Shown here: one piece after another, positions 33,525 through 42,142 of the stretch
Position numbering within the stretch: the first letter of the stretch is position 1
Layout of the letters: each line of letters begins with the position of its first letter
Origin: a bacterium
Lineage (GTDB): Bacteria > Actinomycetota > Acidimicrobiia > Spongiisociales > ZC4RG35
Assembly (NCBI GenBank): GCA_028819345.1
Contig: JAPPLW010000072.1
Coordinates: 1 to 45,025 of the forward strand
Direction of reading: 5' to 3'
Length of the DNA stretch: 45,025 bases
Notes under the pieces: model-generated
What the model was told of the DNA's origin: nothing
What the model saw: only the letters and a program-made list of their open reading frames with translations
Database searches by the model: none
Program-made: the position numbers and the translations under genes

Positions 33525-35651
33525 TTATTCCCACCATGTGGGTGCGCCGACCAGGGTTGCTCGCCGTTGCCGGGTTTCCACGGTCATGGTGTCCCCGCTT
33601 GAGTAGACACGGCGTATGGGAGCCTTGGTGACCACGCTGCCCAGATAGTGTCCGTCTTCTCGGAACCAGCGGAGACGCTTTTTCTGGAGTAGACCGAACC
33701 CGGTTTGGGCTACGACAAGACTGCCCGCCTCGAAGGTGTCGAGCAGGGCGCAAAGCGCATTGTCCCGCAAGACGTACAGTCTCGTGTCTGTCAACATGTA
33801 CAGATAGTCCCCTGTGTCGATGATTTGTCGGGGGACGCTTCCGATGTCGTATAGGCGTCTCCCTTTCCCGTTGTGGTCCACCAGCACCACCCGACCGGAG
33901 TAACTGGCGAGATAAACCGCGTCGGAACCAGCCGCGAAAGCGGCGGCGTATATCCAATCGGCGGCATCCTGTTCCCTGCCCACCATCCCGATTGACACGG
34001 TGAATCCCACTTCTGGCAAATCGATCGTCGACTCGCTGGTTTCTCGGGCAAACAGGGCATAGGAGGACAGGGCGCTGGTGTCTACTCCTGTAAGCGTCTC
34101 AGCGGCCTGGTTGATGTTCCGCATGGTCGCTTCAGCGTTTGGTTGGTTGGAATTGACGTCTGGGTGGTGACGTTTCGCCAGTTCTCGATATCGCCTTTTC
34201 AGATCCTCGGGGGTGAAGGGCATCGCGAGGCCCATGAGGTCAAGGGCCTTTCGCACCTGGTAGTCGGCGGCGGCGCTACTGCTGGGTGGGGGTATCTTCT
34301 TCCACCCTTCTTTCAAGGGGAATCTGGCTCCCCATAGTCCCTTGCCTCTCACATCCACACACCATGCCTCGTCAACGGCCGTGAAGAGGTACCGTCCTAC
34401 TGTTTCTGAAAGAGCCACACATCGGATGTGGTTCTTGAGTTGTTTGTCTGGAATGCGAAAGCGGTTCCGCAACGCTCTTATCTCGGGGGACTTGTCCAGA
34501 GGTGTCTCGAAAATCGACTGCAGGTGCTCGTCGTAGGCATGCAGGACGCACTCCTTTGACATGGCGATGAACCCTCTACCCGGAGGATGCATCCCCGTGC
34601 GGTAGACACCGTGACCGAATCCGGCTTTGGCGCCCACTTTGCCCGTCCGGTCATACTGCAGGGCTGAGGCTTCGGAATGTTCCATGCCCTCGGCGTTTCC
34701 GAGGTCATCAACCATTAACAGGCCAGAATCGTTGGGATATAGCTTTCGGAATGCGGGGTCTGGGCGTTCGGACATGGGAATGCTCTCGACCTTGGCAATC
34801 TTCCAATCGGCATCGACAACCCGGAAATGACCGTCGATCTCAGTTGGAGTCGTTCTCCCCCGGGGCACCTGCGCCTCGTTCCAACGATTTGGGGACCGAG
34901 GCAACGGCACGTATTCAAGGAATTCGATGTCAAGTTCGCGCAGCTTGGGCGGGGTTCTGTCTGTCCGATGCGATGCCACTGGTGCCTGTGGTTTCGCAAC
35001 GGGAACACCATTCGCATCTGCGGGCAGGAGGCGGTAGGTACGTCCTTCTTTGACGCGCACGATCTTCCCTGCCTTCTCGAGATACGAGATCAGATTGGCT
35101 ACTCTGCGCCCGTCCTGCTCACCTACCAACCCCTTGACATCCCGTTGCAAGCAATTGGGGTTGGAACGGACCGCTTCCTGTATGGACTCGAACAGCGCCA
35201 TGTTGTACAGATGATCTTCGATGCCTTCCACCCACATTTCGAGTAGAGGTGTGCTCTTGGCGATATCCGCCATGCGGGAGAGCCCTTCATGGTCGCCGAC
35301 CAACGCGAGAATCGTGCCTCCCTGCTGAAATACTGGCATTGATGGAGGCAACTCGCCGTGTTCCTGCGTCCACTCGGTAATCCACCCCGGCACCGCAGCA
35401 ATGTTTTCCCGTACCAGCCGGGCGGCCTGCTCGTAGTCATGTTCCGCTATCGCTTTTCTCATTTGGTTCATTGACTCGAAGTAAGCATCAGTTGCCGGAG
35501 TGCATCTCTCTTGTCGGGCTGAATAAAAGGGGACGTCACGATCAGGTTGAGGGTTGCCCCCGTCAATCCGCCGGAGAGTCCGTTCTGGGGTTCTTTCGGT
35601 CGGTTGTTTTTTGTTCCCTCTTCCGAAAAGGCGCTTACCCCATCCTGCCAT
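33525..35651 (-). CDS. Winged-helix, J-domain and propeller-like multidomain protein
   Basis: 708 aa. Residues 1-45 are basic and disordered. Residues 55-150 are helical. Residues 155-210 resemble a winged helix (NCLQRDVKGLVGEQDGRR, LEKAGKIVRV). Residues 475-520 are a J-domain with helix II KRRYRELAKRH and the HPD motif at 496-498, so it should stimulate an Hsp70. The flanking stretches (FIAMSKECVLHAYDEHL, DAVYLASYSGRVVLVDHNGK, DYLYMLTDTRLYVLRDN, RLRWFREDGHYLGSV) are beta-propeller-like blades split by the J-domain. No Hsp70 gene is near. Similar DnaJ-type proteins occur in bacterial stress or defence clusters. It is divergent from the metallophosphoesterase. Confidence 0.72.
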   Translation of the reverse strand: MAGWGKRLFGRGNKKQPTERTPERTLRRIDGGNPQPDRDVPFYSARQERCTPATDAYFESMNQMRKAIAEHDYEQAARLVRENIAAVPGWITEWTQEHGELPPSMPVFQQGGTILALVGDHEGLSRMADIAKSTPLLEMWVEGIEDHLYNMALFESIQEAVRSNPNCLQRDVKGLVGEQDGRRVANLISYLEKAGKIVRVKEGRTYRLLPADANGVPVAKPQAPVASHRTDRTPPKLRELDIEFLEYVPLPRSPNRWNEAQVPRGRTTPTEIDGHFRVVDADWKIAKVESIPMSERPDPAFRKLYPNDSGLLMVDDLGNAEGMEHSEASALQYDRTGKVGAKAGFGHGVYRTGMHPPGRGFIAMSKECVLHAYDEHLQSIFETPLDKSPEIRALRNRFRIPDKQLKNHIRCVALSETVGRYLFTAVDEAWCVDVRGKGLWGARFPLKEGWKKIPPPSSSAAADYQVRKALDLMGLAMPFTPEDLKRRYRELAKRHHPDVNSNQPNAEATMRNINQAAETLTGVDTSALSSYALFARETSESTIDLPEVGFTVSIGMVGREQDAADWIYAAAFAAGSDAVYLASYSGRVVLVDHNGKGRRLYDIGSVPRQIIDTGDYLYMLTDTRLYVLRDNALCALLDTFEAGSLVVAQTGFGLLQKKRLRWFREDGHYLGSVVTKAPIRRVYSSGDTMTVETRQRRATLVGAPTWWE

Positions 35652-35920
35652 CAGTCATCCTCCTGATAGGCGGCACCGTGTCCACCTATTTGTTGAAACG
35701 AAAGCTTGAGAGTGTACCTCCAGCCAAATTCGCGACCCGCGCCTTTCCCTAACAGCCCAGCACACCAGGCATTGTTCCTAATGGCAGTCAGGGAACTCGG
35801 TGAGGTTTTTCTCTCCAGGTTGCCATCTTGCTCACACAGGCAAGGTGGTCCGCCACTGCGTCCGAGGTCTCTGAAACTGGGTGGATGTGTGGGAGGCGGG
35901 TCTCTTAGCCTGGAGCGCCT
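35652..35920. other. Divergent promoter region containing repeat copy B
   Basis: 268 bases between the J-domain gene (-) and the metallophosphoesterase (+). Repeat copy B is at 35833-35869. No convincing -35/-10 pair was recognised. TGGAG (35911-35915) is the ribosome site of the + strand gene. Confidence 0.4.
35833..35869 (+). repeat. Direct repeat copy B flanking the J-domain gene
   Basis: It matches copy A (33411-33448) at CACAC(G)AGGCAAG and CGTCCGAGGTC, with a diverged middle of similar length. It ends about 50 bases before the metallophosphoesterase start. Confidence 0.45.
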
Positions 35921-36685
35921 ATGGGTTCCAGATTTGCGTTGGTGGGTGACATTCATGGCCGTTTCGAGGTGCTGGCCGAGGCTCTCGATGTGGCTCGTGG
36001 TCGGTGGGGAAGGTTCGATTTCGTGCTGGCGGTAGGTGATGTGGAACCCAACCGTGGTTTTGAGGATCATCTTGGGGTGGTGGGTCCGCCCCGCTATCGC
36101 AAGGTGGGCGACTTCCCCCAAGTTGTTGCTGGTGACATCACCCTCGGTGCGCCCCTGTACTTCATCGGCGGGAATCACGATCCGTATCCGGCGTTGGACG
36201 AGGCGGGGGCGGGTGAGTGGGCACCGGGAGTGTGGTGGCTCGGTCGTTGGGGCATTACCAAGATACGAGATGTGAATGTGGGGTTCTTGTCGGGGATCTA
36301 CTCGCCGAAGTACAGCGACCTCCTCGAACCGAAACGCGACCATGCCAAACAGCGGACCTACTGGCATCGGTCCGAGTTGGAACATCTCACCCGTGCCGCC
36401 CGCCGCTACCACGGACGTGTCGATGTGCTGTTGACTCACGACTGGCCGTCGGGCGCGGGCACCAACCGGGCAGGCCAACCGGTCGGGGATCCGTCTATGC
36501 GGCAACTCGTCGAGAAACTGCGGCCCCGTATCCACGCCTGCGGGCACATGCACTACGACCACCGGGCCAGGATCGGCCCTACCCAAGTTGTTTGCCTAGC
36601 CAGACCACACATTGCTTCTGACGGTTTGTATGGCGTGGCCGTGGCCGAACGCGACCGCCGGGGAAACCTGCAAATCCTCCCCTAA
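35921..36685 (+). CDS. Calcineurin-like metallophosphoesterase resembling RNA lariat debranching enzyme
   Basis: 254 aa from ATG 35921 (TGGAG five bases before). Metal ligands are Asp10 and His12 (VGDIHG), Asp40 (VGDVE), Asn85-His86 (GGNHD), His173 (LTHDWP) and His209/His211 (CGHMH), so the binuclear site is complete. Two segments recall Dbr1, the 2'-5' debranching enzyme: GFLSGIYSPKYS, and the spacing of the helix SELEHLTRA before VDVLLTHDWPSG. The protein is about the length of the Dbr1 catalytic domain alone. The enzyme probably cleaves a phosphodiester in a nucleic acid or nucleotide; lariat activity is only suggested. A 112-codon gene follows after two bases. Confidence 0.82.
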   Translation: MGSRFALVGDIHGRFEVLAEALDVARGRWGRFDFVLAVGDVEPNRGFEDHLGVVGPPRYRKVGDFPQVVAGDITLGAPLYFIGGNHDPYPALDEAGAGEWAPGVWWLGRWGITKIRDVNVGFLSGIYSPKYSDLLEPKRDHAKQRTYWHRSELEHLTRAARRYHGRVDVLLTHDWPSGAGTNRAGQPVGDPSMRQLVEKLRPRIHACGHMHYDHRARIGPTQVVCLARPHIASDGLYGVAVAERDRRGNLQILP

Positions 36686-36687
36686 GA

Positions 36688-37026
36688 ATGTCACTAACAC
36701 GCGAACAGAGAAGAAGCCTCTATCTTCACACCGCCATCGCGAAGGCACTCCGACATCGCCCAACCGAAGTGATCGAGATCGCCCGGGAAAACATTGACAA
36801 GATGCGGTCGGTCAATCCGCAAGCTTGGCGGCTTTTGGACGAATGGGAACGGATTCTCAAGGGGACGACCAGCGAAATCGTCGCCAGCATGCTCGACCCC
36901 AGTGAACACGGCCAGGACCTCCGCCAGGTTTCCCCCTTCGCTGGGGTACTCACTGCTGATCAACGCGCTGACGCATACCGCAGGTTCAGGAAGGCGGAAG
37001 CGAAACGGAAACACCCGTCCACATAG
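36688..37026 (+). CDS. Small helical protein coupled to the metallophosphoesterase (antitoxin-like family)
   Basis: 112 aa. MSLTREQRRSLYLHTAIAKAL, then ENIDKMRSVNPQAWRLLDEWERIL and DLRQVSPFAGVL match, as far as I recall, a family of small actinobacterial proteins often next to toxin-like nucleotidyltransferase genes. The second half ends with a basic helix (YRRFRKAEAKRKH). It has no Shine-Dalgarno site and starts two bases after the phosphoesterase stop, so translation is coupled. It may control or bind its neighbour. Confidence 0.65.
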   Translation: MSLTREQRRSLYLHTAIAKALRHRPTEVIEIARENIDKMRSVNPQAWRLLDEWERILKGTTSEIVASMLDPSEHGQDLRQVSPFAGVLTADQRADAYRRFRKAEAKRKHPST

Positions 37027-37165
37027 GTTGGACTCATGAACCGCCCAGGGTTATAGGGGGAGATAAGACCGATCAATCCGGGGATGGGCCGGTGTCCACC
37101 ATAACTGACCTTCACCTAACAGTGATTCCGGCTGACCTTCTTGTGGACAAGAATGGTCGGTGGGG

Positions 37166-37915
37166 TTAGAGGATCATCTCGCTGATACCGAATGTCCAGT
37201 AGGCTGATTCGTACTCGCCTCTTTCGACGAAGTGCATCATGGAATACCCACCGATTCTGAAACTACCGGCTTGCCAAGGAATTTTGAGCAGCTGGGACGT
37301 GTCAGAGTCGTAGAAACAGCAGATCATGACCCTTATGAGTTCTCGCACCTGTCCGAAGTCGTATACGGGCAGACCCGCGGGGCGTGGCACCCGATCGGGA
37401 CCGTCGACGATCATCTGTTTCACCAGAGCACCCAGATCGACCCCGGGGGGCGGTTTCGGATGAGGTCCCAGGTCGGCGTGGAACCTGAGCGTCCGATGCG
37501 CAGCTTCGTAGCTCCCCCACTTCACGAGTTGGATAATGGACTTCCCATTCGCTTCCGGGCCGCCGGGTCGCGAAGGTATTTTCAGCAGCTGTGACGTGTC
37601 AGCGTTGGGGAAATAAACGATCATGCACCTCACGAGTTCCCGGACCTGGCCGAAGTCGTGAACAGGGAAATTCAGTGGCGGTGACACGCGATCGGGGCCG
37701 TTGATGATCATCTGTTTCACCAGGGCGCCGAAATCAGCTCCGGTAGGTGATTGTATGAAACGATCCGGGTCGGGCTCGGGGGTGGGTTGCGTCGTTTCCA
37801 TCGGGTGCAATCGTATCGGACTGTCCGCAGGACCCGTGGGGGGTTGTTCGGTGAACATCAACCCCTTGGGCTGTTCAAAGGCACGGGTGGGGAAGCCAAC
37901 CCCAGGGTATCTCAT
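37166..37915 (-). CDS. Protein with an internal duplication of an 85-residue domain
   Basis: 249 aa from ATG 37915, which has AAGGGG five bases upstream. A Pro-rich lead (residues 1-57) is followed by two copies of one domain (61-146 and 160-244). Shared motifs are GALVKQMI, NGPDRV or DGPDRV, DFGQVREL, MI, DTSQLLKIP, G-x-S and WGSYEAAHRT or RGEYESAYWT. The pattern LLKIP, GG-S, L-x-G-x-E-x-A recalls the C-terminal domain of MbcA/ParS-type antitoxins (DUF2384), but the likeness is weak. No nuclease or membrane motif is seen. The small membrane protein gene lies upstream on the same strand (109-base gap), so the two may be cotranscribed. Confidence 0.6.
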   Translation of the reverse strand: MRYPGVGFPTRAFEQPKGLMFTEQPPTGPADSPIRLHPMETTQPTPEPDPDRFIQSPTGADFGALVKQMIINGPDRVSPPLNFPVHDFGQVRELVRCMIVYFPNADTSQLLKIPSRPGGPEANGKSIIQLVKWGSYEAAHRTLRFHADLGPHPKPPPGVDLGALVKQMIVDGPDRVPRPAGLPVYDFGQVRELIRVMICCFYDSDTSQLLKIPWQAGSFRIGGYSMMHFVERGEYESAYWTFGISEMIL

Positions 37916-38024
37916 GATTCCCCTTCAATGTGATGGGTTGGTTCCGTCGGTTAATGGGGCGGTTCCTTCCGGTGGTCTATCGGCCACACCCTCTCCGGCC
38001 TGCGGTTCGATGGGGAATCCGCCT

Positions 38025-38360
38025 TCAAACCGGATTGGCTCTGCTTTGGCCAGGGTTGTCTGGTTTGAAGACGTTCGGTCCGAAAAGCACTACCACTAGC
38101 AGTATCAACGCAAGTCCCAAACCGATCCACATTCCCCAGGTGGCTACCCAGGAAAGGAAAGTGTAGATCGCCACAAAGGTCAGGGCTACCAGGGTCATGA
38201 CCACTGACGCGGTGTGAATCGTCCAACGCAAAGCCTCGCGGCGTGGCTGCTTTTTCCCTTTCCTACAGTTCCGATACAACCTGCACAGCAGAAGGATGGG
38301 CAACAGGGATAGCCAGACAAGACCGGCTAGTCCCGCTATTTGCTCAAGAGGGCTGGTCAT
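38025..38360 (-). CDS. Small three-helix membrane protein
   Basis: 111 aa from ATG 38360; ATG 38375 would add five residues. Hydrophobic segments: LAGLVWLSLLPILLLC, TASVVMTLVALTFVAIYTFL and GMWIGLGLALILLVVVLFG, with a basic loop RNCRKGKKQPRRE between the first two. No family is recognised. It lies beside the duplicated-domain gene and divergent from the second nuclease-STAND gene, where small membrane proteins are often effectors or anchors; that role is inference. Confidence 0.55.
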   Translation of the reverse strand: MTSPLEQIAGLAGLVWLSLLPILLLCRLYRNCRKGKKQPRREALRWTIHTASVVMTLVALTFVAIYTFLSWVATWGMWIGLGLALILLVVVLFGPNVFKPDNPGQSRANPV

Positions 38361-38474
38361 TGTTTTCCACTCCATGTCTTGTCTTGGACGGAGCGCACGC
38401 CTCCAGTCGTGGTCTTGGCCCGCGACTGTTAGCGGTGCATGTTTTTGAACAGGAGAGTCTCCAGGCTTGGCGCT

Positions 38475-38538
38475 GTCACACCCCCTCGGCTAGATTAGAC
38501 CTTGGCATCTGCCCTACAAGGCGCGTGAGGATTGAAAC
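38475..38538 (+). promoter_or_regulatory. Upstream region of the second STAND gene with a CRISPR-repeat-like end
   Basis: GTCACACCCCCTCGG (38475-38489) and GCGCGTGAGGATTGAAAC (38521-38538) resemble the two halves of a type I CRISPR repeat, separated by 31 bases. The second half ends directly at the GTG start. Only one such unit is present, so this is not an array. GTGAGG also serves as a plausible ribosome site. Confidence 0.25.
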
Positions 38539-41500
38539 GTGGATAGAGCAGAACCGGTAGAGATCCTCAGTGGTCGTGGGTTCGCCTTCGAAGATCACGT
38601 TGGTACGTATTTCGCTGCTGCCATGCTGGCTGACGAGTCGGTGGTGGGCCTCGGGCCACCGATCAAGATTGAGTTCCAGGTCAAAGTCGACGGGTGGCGG
38701 TTGGATGACCTTCTAGTTTGGTTCGGCACTTGCGAAGATACGTGCCGGAGGTGGGCTGTTTCCATCAAGAGCGGTCAGCCTATTCGGTCTGTTTTCGAGA
38801 AGGATTTTACGGAGAGGGCGTGGGATGAATTGCTCGGAGAAAGCGGGAGCGGCTTCAACCCAGACATAGACCTAGTTGGTTTGGTAACTCGTCCGTTGCC
38901 TGTTGACACGAAAGAGAATTTGGAGGATCTCATCGCCAAAGCCCGTTCCCAGGACCCGCGGGATCTTGATCGTCGCATCGCCCGTCCCAGGTATGTGAGC
39001 AGGGACAAGCGAAAACTGTGGAACAGTCTCCGAGGTCCGACCGAATCAGGCAGGGTGTCGGCTTCCCCTGGGGAACTTCTCAAACGCTTCAAATACCTCG
39101 ATCTAGACCTGTTGCGGTCTACATCCTCAAGCAAGGAACAAGCAATCCGATGGTGCGAGAGATCACTCCCGGAACCAGGTGAAGCTGACAAACTGTGGGA
39201 TTCTCTGTTTGCCGAGGTCCAAACCGAACGCACCAACGGTGGGTACCTGAACCTCCCCAAGTTATACGGCAGGTTGTCGTCCAAGTACGAGTTCCTACGC
39301 GACGGACATTCCGCCCACAACCAGGTGCCAAGTGGGGAACACACCGATTTGGCTGGTCGTCCCTCTCTCCAGATCCTCTCTGATTACCGACATAGGATGC
39401 GGGACAGTCTCGCCGATGGCGTTGAGAAGTTCGTTGACCTTGTTGTAGCGTGTGAAGAGGGAGAGGATATGGATTCCTCTGCTGTCAGTCGCCGAATCGG
39501 TGAGAGGACTCCGGTGGCGTTGATCGGCCCGTCCGGTTACGGCAAGTCGTTCCTGGCGCAGCACTTGGCGGTGCGGCACTGTGAGGACGCCCGTCTAGTG
39601 GTGTGGATGCATGCCGACGAGTACGAAAAGGGCCGATTCGACGAACTTCTTGCACGGTCTATGGAACCATTCAGCGAGAAACGGTGGGAGACGCTTCTGG
39701 GTGCGGCAGAAGAGTTCGGCGTTGGGACAACCTTCGTTGTGGATGGACTGAATGAATGCCCGCCGAGTGAACGAGGGAGGCTGCTCCAACAGCTAAGTGG
39801 GTTCGCGTTGCGCCATGCGGCGAGTGTGCTGATCACGAGCACCACCGAAGCCTTTCCCAACTTGCCCAAAGCCACTGTCCTCCGCGTCAAGGCACCAGAT
39901 GAAAAGACCCGCCTGGCCATTCTCACTGCCCACGGCGCCAAGCACCCGGAACGTATCAGCAGCCAGTTCCGCACCCCCTATGAGCTTGCCATTGCTGCTA
40001 AGTGTGAGAGCGAACTTGATGAGAATGCTTCAGTCATTGAACTCGAAGGGGCCTACATACGAGAGTTCGCACGCACAGAGCAACTCCGGGCGGGTCTGCG
40101 CTCTCTCGCCAGTCATTTGCACTCGAGACTTCGGACAAGCATGAGCAAGCAGGAGGCCATTTCGATTCTCATGCGTCCAAGAGGGAACCATTCGCCCCGA
40201 GAGGTGGATGAAGTGCTTGGGTGTCAACTCTTGAACAATGACCGCTACCGGGTGAGGTTCTCCCACGAACTCATTGGCCGGTACCTCGCCGCCGAAGACA
40301 CTGTCCTGTCAACCGACTCGGACCGGTCGTTAGGCGAGCTACTTCAACAGGCACCCAACAGAGTCCTTTTGGAGACGGCGTTGACGATCGAAAGCGACCC
40401 TCGCCGGGTGTGGGAAGCGATGAAGGTGCTCACCCACTCCGAACATGTTTTCTCGGCGCTCATCGGTAGCTATGGCTCGGATGTCGCTGAAGTGGCAACT
40501 CAAGAATGCCGAGATGTGCTACAGCGGGCTACCGCCTCGACCACCGAAGAGCAGGGGCACATCGAGAAAGCCTCCGATCCGTTCTTTGGGGTTTGGATTA
40601 CCGATCGTCAGTGGACCGAGTGGGAACGAACGGTTTTGGCCACAGTTGGGATGGGTCTCACAAGGGGCTTGTTCGTAGGCGAGGTGTGCGAATTGATCGA
40701 CCGCACAGACGAAGCCTGCCTAGTCCAAGCTCGGAGACTGCAAGCGGACGGGGACCGCACGCCGGTATCGCGGGTTGTTTCCGCCACCTTCACTCAGATG
40801 TCCCAGAGGGATGGCCATGGACTCCCAGCCTGCTATGTGGTGCCGGTGTTCGAGAGGACATTGGGAAGAACAAAGTTCACATCAGACTGGCGAGGAGACG
40901 GACTCGCTCGACGTTTCGCCGCCGGCGCAGGTACCTGGTCGTGGGGACGTCTCTATCTGGCGGTGCTATCCGTTGACGAACGGGACCCCTCGGACCAAGC
41001 CTTTTTCGCTTCGTTGCTGCAGCGAGCGTGGAAGGCTGGGGGATATCACCTCCAACTCGAAGCTCTCGAGACCGCCCGGTTTTTCCGCAGGGTCGATGAA
41101 CCCTACCGCTCCGAGATACTCAATGTGGTCGAAGACATCGAGCCGAACAACTGGGCGCTACAGCACGCCCAAATCGAGGTATTGGACGCGTTCGGAGTGA
41201 TCGAGAGTTCAACGACGGTTGAAGATGTCCAGGCCCACGTCCGCTGTGTGATCGTTCATGCCGACGACATCGAGAAGTGCAAGGCGGCTAGCGGCATTCT
41301 CTCCATGCGGTTCGAACCCATCGTAGGTCCCTATTTCGAAGCCGTCGAAAAACTAACAAGAGAAGAGAAAGTGCGGCTGCTGACGATGGGAGCCCATGGG
41401 TCGGATCCGTCCATATCATCCGATCTCCACATCACCCTCGACGAACTGACGGAACTAATACCCACCGGCAATGCGGACTTGGACGATGCAGCCAAGTCTG

Positions 41501-42066
41501 CTTTCGTTCCGTTTCTTCACGGACCACCTGAAGATGCCTTCAACCCAGGACAAGCAGCTGGTGCTTGTCTTGCTGCCCTTCGAGGATGGGCCAAGTTCGA
41601 AACGGCACTACCCCCCGAAGCTCCTGGCCTAAGCGCCCAGCAGAGGAACTGGCGGCTCGTAACCAGCCTCGTTCTCGCCGGCCTACGCCATGACACAAAC
41701 GTTGACGCCGAAGAGACTTGGCGTGTTCTCATCCGCCAACCCACCCAAACCATCCTGAATTTGGCATCACTCCAAAGCGGATCTCGGTATCCCCTCGACG
41801 ATCCTAAAGCCAATGCCTTCGAACGCCTTGTTAAGGACTACGGGGAACCAATGCGTCTTCTTTTCGAACTAGTCCTCGAAGACCCGGACAAAGTGCCTGC
41901 CGAACGCCTCCGGCGCAGAGCCGGCGACAACTTCATAACGCGGATACTGGGACGTGTCGGAGATGAATCCACAGCGGCACGCCTCCGGTCTCACATCTCA
42001 CATCAGGAAATGGGCCCAGCGGCGGTTGAAGCCATCCGGCAGATCAACAACCGCGTCTCGCCTTAG
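38539..42066 (+). CDS. Second large STAND-type NTPase with N-terminal nuclease-like domain
   Basis: 1175 aa from GTG 38539. Residues 8-110 resemble a restriction-endonuclease fold of the Cap4/dsDNA-nuclease type: GRGFAFEDHVGTYFAAAML, LDDLLV (Asp56-Asp57) and AVSIKSGQP (Lys77), though the usual Glu/Gln before the Lys is Ser. Residues 280-300 are a linker helix. Walker A is GPSGYGKSF (330-338), Walker B TTFVVDGLNE (Asp402), then VLITSTTEAFP (sensor-like) and RFSHELIGRYLAAED near 575. The C-terminal 600 residues are helical repeats without named motifs. The layout matches antiviral STAND proteins and differs in sequence from the gene at 26528, so this is a second system or partner, not a duplicate. 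It converges on the OLD gene. Confidence 0.78.
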   Translation: MDRAEPVEILSGRGFAFEDHVGTYFAAAMLADESVVGLGPPIKIEFQVKVDGWRLDDLLVWFGTCEDTCRRWAVSIKSGQPIRSVFEKDFTERAWDELLGESGSGFNPDIDLVGLVTRPLPVDTKENLEDLIAKARSQDPRDLDRRIARPRYVSRDKRKLWNSLRGPTESGRVSASPGELLKRFKYLDLDLLRSTSSSKEQAIRWCERSLPEPGEADKLWDSLFAEVQTERTNGGYLNLPKLYGRLSSKYEFLRDGHSAHNQVPSGEHTDLAGRPSLQILSDYRHRMRDSLADGVEKFVDLVVACEEGEDMDSSAVSRRIGERTPVALIGPSGYGKSFLAQHLAVRHCEDARLVVWMHADEYEKGRFDELLARSMEPFSEKRWETLLGAAEEFGVGTTFVVDGLNECPPSERGRLLQQLSGFALRHAASVLITSTTEAFPNLPKATVLRVKAPDEKTRLAILTAHGAKHPERISSQFRTPYELAIAAKCESELDENASVIELEGAYIREFARTEQLRAGLRSLASHLHSRLRTSMSKQEAISILMRPRGNHSPREVDEVLGCQLLNNDRYRVRFSHELIGRYLAAEDTVLSTDSDRSLGELLQQAPNRVLLETALTIESDPRRVWEAMKVLTHSEHVFSALIGSYGSDVAEVATQECRDVLQRATASTTEEQGHIEKASDPFFGVWITDRQWTEWERTVLATVGMGLTRGLFVGEVCELIDRTDEACLVQARRLQADGDRTPVSRVVSATFTQMSQRDGHGLPACYVVPVFERTLGRTKFTSDWRGDGLARRFAAGAGTWSWGRLYLAVLSVDERDPSDQAFFASLLQRAWKAGGYHLQLEALETARFFRRVDEPYRSEILNVVEDIEPNNWALQHAQIEVLDAFGVIESSTTVEDVQAHVRCVIVHADDIEKCKAASGILSMRFEPIVGPYFEAVEKLTREEKVRLLTMGAHGSDPSISSDLHITLDELTELIPTGNADLDDAAKSAFVPFLHGPPEDAFNPGQAAGACLAALRGWAKFETALPPEAPGLSAQQRNWRLVTSLVLAGLRHDTNVDAEETWRVLIRQPTQTILNLASLQSGSRYPLDDPKANAFERLVKDYGEPMRLLFELVLEDPDKVPAERLRRRAGDNFITRILGRVGDESTAARLRSHISHQEMGPAAVEAIRQINNRVSP

Positions 42067-42142
42067 GAACACTCAAGCCTGTCAGCCAGCGGCCACCCGG
42101 CCTGGGCGTCCCGCCGGTTCCCAAAGCGAGGCACACAGCACC

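Noticed and set aside
35651-36586. Minus-strand frame of 311 codons opposite the metallophosphoesterase
   Set aside because: The phosphoesterase on the plus strand has all catalytic motifs; the antisense frame has none.
37951-38226. Alternative 91-codon minus-strand frame
   Set aside because: It overlaps the three-helix membrane protein, whose hydrophobic pattern is convincing.
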